Under the pieces are notes generated by a model that had not been told where the DNA came from, searched no databases, and saw only the letters and a program-made list of their open reading frames with translations. Shown piece after piece: positions 6,906 through 10,622 of a stretch of DNA of 10,622 bases. Numbering within the stretch: position 1 is the first letter of the stretch; each line of letters opens with the position of its first letter. A program made the translations under genes and the position numbers. This DNA comes from Bacteroidota bacterium (GTDB lineage Bacteria; Bacteroidota; Bacteroidia; Bacteroidales; UBA932): contig JAGDMC010000026.1 in assembly GCA_017860395.1 (NCBI GenBank), forward strand, positions 1 to 10,622, read 5' to 3'.

Positions 6906-8614
6906 GGAAAAAAATCGCATATGTTGCAGGAGATTCAATTTACTCCCCTCTCGGTTTTTCCACCGAAGAGAATATGCGTGCAATATATCTTGGTAAAAGC
7001 GCCATTCACAGAGTCAGTGACCCTTTGATGTTTTCCAAACCGTTCAATGGAGCAAAGATTGAAAAAGAGGCCGATTTCTCTTCGATTGCCGATAATGGAG
7101 AAAACTTCACTCTTCTGGAGAAAAGGATTATCTATTCAATAGAAGATGCGATAAAGATCTCCGGTCTGTCGCCGGAATCGGTTAAATGTGGCAAGACAAG
7201 ACTAATCATAGCTACTACCAAAGGCAATATAGATTTGCTTGAGGGCAGGTGCGGCAACATCGACAAAAGGGCGTATCTGGGCGAGCTTGCTTTAAGAATT
7301 AACCGCTACCTTGGGTTGGAACAGAAACCTCTTGTTGTTTCTAATGCATGTATTTCCGGAATTAGTGCTCTTGTTACCGCTGCGAGGCTCATAGAATACG
7401 ACGAATGCGACAATGTAATAGTTGCAGGTGCCGATTTGATGACAAAATTCGTTGTAAGCGGGTTTGAGGCTTTCCATTCTATAAGCGAAACAGTTTGTAC
7501 GCCCTATGATGTCAAAAGAGATGGTCTAAGCCTTGGAGAGGCTGCGGGAACAGTAATACTTACGTCTTTGCGTTCGATGCTGGCCGATAACGACCCGATT
7601 GTAATTGAGGGGGGCTCGGTTACCAACGATTCCAACCACCTTTCTGCCCCATCAAGGACAGGAGACGGTCTTGGCGAGGCCATGCTAACTGCAATGGGGG
7701 AAGCCCGTATTTCGGGTTCTTCCGTGGATTTTGTAAATGCCCACGGTACTGCAACAATTTACAACGATGAGATGGAATCCAGGGCGATTCACTGGGCTTC
7801 ACTTATGAATGTTCCGGTTCAGAGTCTCAAACCATACTGGGGTCATACTCTTGGAGCCTCTGGCATAATAGAGAGTATTGCATCCTTCTGGCAGATTAAA
7901 AATTCTCTGTTGATAGGGACTAAAGGATTTAACGAAGCAGGCGTTCCTATGGAGATAAAAGTTTCCCCGCACCACAGAGAATGCGCACTAAGCAGATGCG
8001 TAAAGAGTGCTTCGGGGTTTGGCGGATGTAATGCTGCCATTGTTTTTGCGAAGGAATCTGTTTCAAATTACCCGGGTACGGGAAGAGAGGAGAAGTGGAG
8101 TGAAGTTTCCTCTTTTAAATTGACCGGAGAGATTAATTTTGATACTATAATACGGGATCACTACAAAGAGATGGAGATGAAAGACATTAAGTTCTTCAAA
8201 ATGGACGATCTCTCCAAACTTGGCGTAATAGCTACTGCAAGATTGCTTGGCGGATTTGATTCGCTTGATAAATACGGCCGGTTTGAAAGGGGCTTTTTTA
8301 TGGCAAACAGTGTCTCTTCGCTTGAATCGGATATTAAACATCAGAGAATAACAGAAAAAGAGGGCGATTTATTGGCAAGCCCTGCTGTATTTGTTTATAC
8401 ACTGCCAAACATTGTTCTTGGAGAGTCTGCAATAAGAAATAAATTTCAGGGGGAAAACAGCTTTTTTGTAGCCGATGCCTCAGACAAATCTGAAATTATC
8501 GGCGAGTTGCTTTCTCTGGCTCAGAAATCGTCTCTTAAACTGGTTGTCGCCGGATGGTGCGAGTTTTTGAATGGTAATTTCGATGTCGATTTAAAACTCT
8601 ATAAAAGAGAATAA
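6887..8614 (+). CDS. Beta-ketoacyl-ACP synthase 2 with C-terminal half-ketosynthase-like extension
   Basis: A two-part protein. Numbering from the possible upstream ATG at 6848 (588 aa; subtract 13 for ATG 6887), residues 22-405 form a full ketosynthase with an intact triad: Cys168 in SNACISG, His299 in NAHGTAT, His333 in YWGHTLGASG, plus Lys328. The FGGCN loop closes it at 391-395. Residues ~410-588 are an extra domain: ANSVSSLESD, SPAVFVYTLPNIVLGESA and VVAGWCEF are in the order expected for the N-terminal half of a ketosynthase (PF13723-like), but where the nucleophile would be it reads FFVADAS with no Cys. Such tails occur in Bacteroidota polyene ketosynthases and may act in dimer pairing or chain length. 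ATG 6887 is preferred because it starts seven residues before the first beta-strand (KKIAYV). The stop is one base before the next gene. Confidence 0.85.
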   Translation: MENNRIRKKIAYVAGDSIYSPLGFSTEENMRAIYLGKSAIHRVSDPLMFSKPFNGAKIEKEADFSSIADNGENFTLLEKRIIYSIEDAIKISGLSPESVKCGKTRLIIATTKGNIDLLEGRCGNIDKRAYLGELALRINRYLGLEQKPLVVSNACISGISALVTAARLIEYDECDNVIVAGADLMTKFVVSGFEAFHSISETVCTPYDVKRDGLSLGEAAGTVILTSLRSMLADNDPIVIEGGSVTNDSNHLSAPSRTGDGLGEAMLTAMGEARISGSSVDFVNAHGTATIYNDEMESRAIHWASLMNVPVQSLKPYWGHTLGASGIIESIASFWQIKNSLLIGTKGFNEAGVPMEIKVSPHHRECALSRCVKSASGFGGCNAAIVFAKESVSNYPGTGREEKWSEVSSFKLTGEINFDTIIRDHYKEMEMKDIKFFKMDDLSKLGVIATARLLGGFDSLDKYGRFERGFFMANSVSSLESDIKHQRITEKEGDLLASPAVFVYTLPNIVLGESAIRNKFQGENSFFVADASDKSEIIGELLSLAQKSSLKLVVAGWCEFLNGNFDVDLKLYKRE

Positions 8615-8615
8615 T

Positions 8616-9818
8616 ATGGTAAAAGAGGTCTATGTTGGGGGATTAGGATGCGTGTCTGCACTTGGCAAAGGTGTCGGAATTCAGCTTGAAAAACTCATTG
8701 CCGCTGAATCAGGGCTTGGAAACCTCTCTCTCTTTGATACAAACCACCGGGTGGTAGTAGGAGAGGTTAAGCATTCCACCAGAGAAATGGCAGATATGCT
8801 GGGCCTGAGAAGCGACAAAGGATACTCCAGAACAACAGTCCTGGGATTGATGGCCGCAAAGGAAGCCCTTGCAGATTCCGGCGTTAATCCGGCCGGGCTG
8901 AGGATTGGGCTCATTTCAGCTACTTCTGTGGGAGGCATGGATGTGAGCGAGGTCTTCTTTAGAGAGTATTTAAGAGACAAAAGCAAAGGACGTCTGAGGC
9001 AGCTGATTGGTCACGATTGCGGAGCTTCAACGCAGTTCATGGAAAAAGAACTTGGAATAAGCGGGTTTGCAACTACAATAAATACAGCCTGTTCATCGGC
9101 CAATAATGCGATAATGCTTGGTACAAGAATGATAAAAGCCGGGTTGCTTGATGCTGTAATAGCAGGCGGGACAGACTCATTGTGCCGCTTTACTATAAAC
9201 GGTTTTTCTTCCCTGGGGATATTGGACAAAGATGTCTGCCGCCCATTTGACGTGAGCAGGAGCGGACTTAACCTCGGAGAGGGAGCCGGTTATCTTTTTT
9301 TGAATTCACCGGAAGTAAAAACGAATAATATCTATTGTTCGGTTGCAGGTTATGCAAACGCAAACGACGCTTTTCATCAGACAGCCTCCTCGGCAGAGGG
9401 CGAAGGGGCATACCTTGCCATGAAAGGGGCAATTGATATGAGCGGCTTTGACCGGAACGAAATTGGATACATTAACGTACATGGCACCGGGACTCCCAAT
9501 AATGACGCGTCCGAAGGAGTTGCCATGAAAAGGATTTTTGGTGACGAAGTGCCTGATTTTAGCTCAACCAAGGGTTATACCGGACATACTCTCGGAGCCG
9601 CAGGAGGAGTTGAGTCTGTCTTTTCAATACTCAGCCTTTATTACGGATATGTGTGGCCAAACCTGAATTTTCAGAATTCGATATCGGAGGCAGCACTCAT
9701 CCCCGTTACCGTATGCAGGAAAAAAACAAATATCAGCGGAGTTCTCACGAACTCTTTTGGCTTTGGAGGAAATTGTACCTCACTTGTTTTTAAATCTTTT
9801 AAAACAAATAAGTTATGA
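8616..9818 (+). CDS. Beta-ketoacyl-ACP synthase 3 (FabF-like)
   Basis: Elongating ketosynthase of FabF type, 400 aa, the usual length. Catalytic residues are all present: Cys159 in NTACSSANNAIMLG, His289 in NVHGTGTPNND, Lys319 in STKGYTGH and His324 followed by the canonical TLGAAGGVE. The FGFGGN glycine loop is at 381-386. It is more canonical than the other two ketosynthases in the window and is immediately followed, with a four-base ATGA overlap, by a ketosynthase-like gene without catalytic residues. That arrangement resembles the KS plus chain-length-factor pairs of type II polyketide and aryl polyene systems (for example ApeO with ApeC), so this is the best candidate for the iterative polyene-elongating subunit. 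The pairing is inferred from gene order. Confidence 0.92.
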   Translation: MVKEVYVGGLGCVSALGKGVGIQLEKLIAAESGLGNLSLFDTNHRVVVGEVKHSTREMADMLGLRSDKGYSRTTVLGLMAAKEALADSGVNPAGLRIGLISATSVGGMDVSEVFFREYLRDKSKGRLRQLIGHDCGASTQFMEKELGISGFATTINTACSSANNAIMLGTRMIKAGLLDAVIAGGTDSLCRFTINGFSSLGILDKDVCRPFDVSRSGLNLGEGAGYLFLNSPEVKTNNIYCSVAGYANANDAFHQTASSAEGEGAYLAMKGAIDMSGFDRNEIGYINVHGTGTPNNDASEGVAMKRIFGDEVPDFSSTKGYTGHTLGAAGGVESVFSILSLYYGYVWPNLNFQNSISEAALIPVTVCRKKTNISGVLTNSFGFGGNCTSLVFKSFKTNKL

Positions 9819-10622
9819 TGCAGACAAACCTATACATAGACGGAATGGCGGGTATTGTTTCATCCGGACACAACGGAACCCTCAATGCAGGTGATGAGCC
9901 TGACTACAAAACATATATTCCCGACGCAGGTTTGCGGAGGAGAATGAGCAGGCTGATAAAGATGGGAGTAACCTCTTCTTTGATGGCCATTGAAAACTCA
10001 GGAGAAGGAGTAATTGAAGGTATTATTACCGGCACAGGGTGGGGATGTCTTACTGATACCGAAAAATTTCTTGTTTCCATTTACGAAAACAGCGAAAGGC
10101 TCTTAAATCCTTCTTCGTTTATACAGAGTACGTCTAATACAATAGGGGCACAGATAGCGCTAATGCTCGATTCAAAGCATTATAACAACACATTTGTGCA
10201 TGGAGGGAGTTCGTTTGAATGTGCTCTTCTGGATAGTTCGCTTCTGCTGAGCGAAGGTAAAAAGAGACTTATGGTGGGAGGGTTTGATGAACTTACACCA
10301 ACTAAGTCGCATCTTTTTAGCAGAATGGGTGTCTGGAAAAAATTTCATTGCGGAGAAGGGGCTCACTTCTTTATTGCATCCGCTTCGAAAAGCAAAAAAA
10401 CAATAGGGAAAATCTCTGCTATAGAAATCTTGTCCAAGGATACACCAGAAGATGAGATTGTTGAAAGATGCAGCTCTTTTTTAAATGAAAACGGGCTTAA
10501 ATTCAGCGATTTGCAAATTATTCTTAATGGTATTGACGATTTGTCCGGCTGTTTTGAAAACCTAAATACCGCTTTACTCAATTTTAAAGGGGAGTGCGGA
10601 GAGTATCCGACTTCCGGTGCAT
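9815..10622 (+). CDS. Ketosynthase-like protein lacking the active site, chain-length-factor-like (3' truncated)
   Basis: An open frame of 269 codons runs to the window edge without a stop. It starts at ATG 9815, overlapping the preceding stop as ATGATG (ATG 9818 is an alternative). It has ketosynthase architecture but degenerate active-site positions by eye: VHGGSSFECALL at 128-139 stands where the Cys-containing loop should be (Cys to Gly131), LNGIDD at 237-242 replaces NxHGTGT (His to about Ile240), and CGEYPTSGA at 261-269 replaces GHTLGASG (His to Glu263). GEGAHFFIAS at 180-189 matches the ketosynthase GEGAG segment. It probably pairs with ketosynthase 3 as a non-catalytic partner that shapes chain length, like CLF or ApeC. 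Its C-terminus lies beyond the window. Confidence 0.8.
   Translation, partial: MMQTNLYIDGMAGIVSSGHNGTLNAGDEPDYKTYIPDAGLRRRMSRLIKMGVTSSLMAIENSGEGVIEGIITGTGWGCLTDTEKFLVSIYENSERLLNPSSFIQSTSNTIGAQIALMLDSKHYNNTFVHGGSSFECALLDSSLLLSEGKKRLMVGGFDELTPTKSHLFSRMGVWKKFHCGEGAHFFIASASKSKKTIGKISAIEILSKDTPEDEIVERCSSFLNENGLKFSDLQIILNGIDDLSGCFENLNTALLNFKGECGEYPTSGA

Larger units (their letters stand above)
32..10622 (+). other. Flexirubin / aryl polyene-type biosynthetic operon (incomplete)
   Basis: All supported genes lie on one strand with gaps of 1 to 23 bases or overlaps of 4 to 26 bases, and no internal promoter or terminator is visible, which indicates one transcript. The gene set (ammonia-lyase, ketoreductase, three catalytic ketosynthases, ACP, dehydratase, thioesterase, acyltransferase, chain-length-factor-like protein, no enoyl reductase) is that of an unsaturated aryl-primed chain, as in the flexirubin clusters of Flavobacterium and Chitinophaga. 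The cluster runs off the right edge and probably the left edge. Starter ligase, phosphopantetheinyl transferase, darA/darB and export genes are not in the window, so a flexirubin ester cannot be told from a simpler aryl polyene. Confidence 0.82.

Noticed and set aside
6534..6983. 149-codon open frame on the minus strand
   Set aside because: It lies antisense across the thioesterase and the start of ketosynthase 2, both strongly supported by family motifs; the translation shows no recognisable domain.
4667..10622. Ladderane lipid biosynthesis cluster
   Set aside because: The radical SAM family and multiple ketosynthases recall putative ladderane clusters, but a tyrosine ammonia-lyase and a chain-length-factor-like protein fit aryl polyene/flexirubin better, and no phytoene-desaturase-like gene is seen in the window.
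1..10622. Mobile elements, CRISPR arrays, tRNA genes or long repeats
   Set aside because: None was recognised; the sequence is almost fully occupied by coding regions, and similarity among ketosynthase genes reflects protein family homology rather than DNA repeats.

Overview
The window is one uninterrupted, co-directional (+ strand) gene block. Nine complete genes and one truncated gene make up a type II fatty-acid/polyketide-like assembly line of the flexirubin / aryl polyene class. The family make-up, the closeness of the ammonia-lyase to the flavobacterial enzyme, the scarcity of Shine-Dalgarno sequences and the moderately AT-rich composition all suggest Bacteroidota (an inference, not proven from this window).

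Layout: 32-1552 aromatic amino acid ammonia-lyase (tyrosine ammonia-lyase of the Flavobacterium johnsoniae type); 1554-2282 FabG-like ketoreductase; 2289-3506 ketosynthase 1 (FabB/FabF-like); 3530-3793 acyl carrier protein; 3768-4670 LpxL-type acyltransferase; 4667-6028 cobalamin-binding-domain radical SAM protein; 6004-6441 hotdog dehydratase (ApeP/FabZ-like); 6456-6905 4HBT-type hotdog thioesterase; 6887-8614 ketosynthase 2 with a degenerate half-ketosynthase tail; 8616-9818 ketosynthase 3 (FabF-like); 9815 to the window edge, a ketosynthase-like protein without catalytic residues (chain-length-factor-like). The largest gap between genes is 23 bp and several junctions overlap, so this looks like the middle of one operon. 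There is no intergenic stretch over 300 bases, and I saw no RNA genes, mobile elements, CRISPR array or terminator.

Working model (inference from the known flexirubin/aryl polyene pathway): the ammonia-lyase makes 4-coumarate from tyrosine. An activating ligase that is not in this window loads it on the ACP. Ketosynthases, with chain-length-factor-like partners, extend it with malonyl units, and ketoreductase and dehydratase convert each beta-keto unit to a trans double bond without enoyl reduction, giving a conjugated aryl polyene. The hotdog thioesterase and membrane-anchored acyltransferase are candidates for release and transfer to a lipid. The least explained member is the B12/radical SAM protein. 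Genes expected for a complete pathway but absent here are the aryl-CoA/ACP ligase, phosphopantetheinyl transferase, dialkylresorcinol genes (darA/darB), exporters and outer-membrane lipoprotein carriers; they may lie outside the window.
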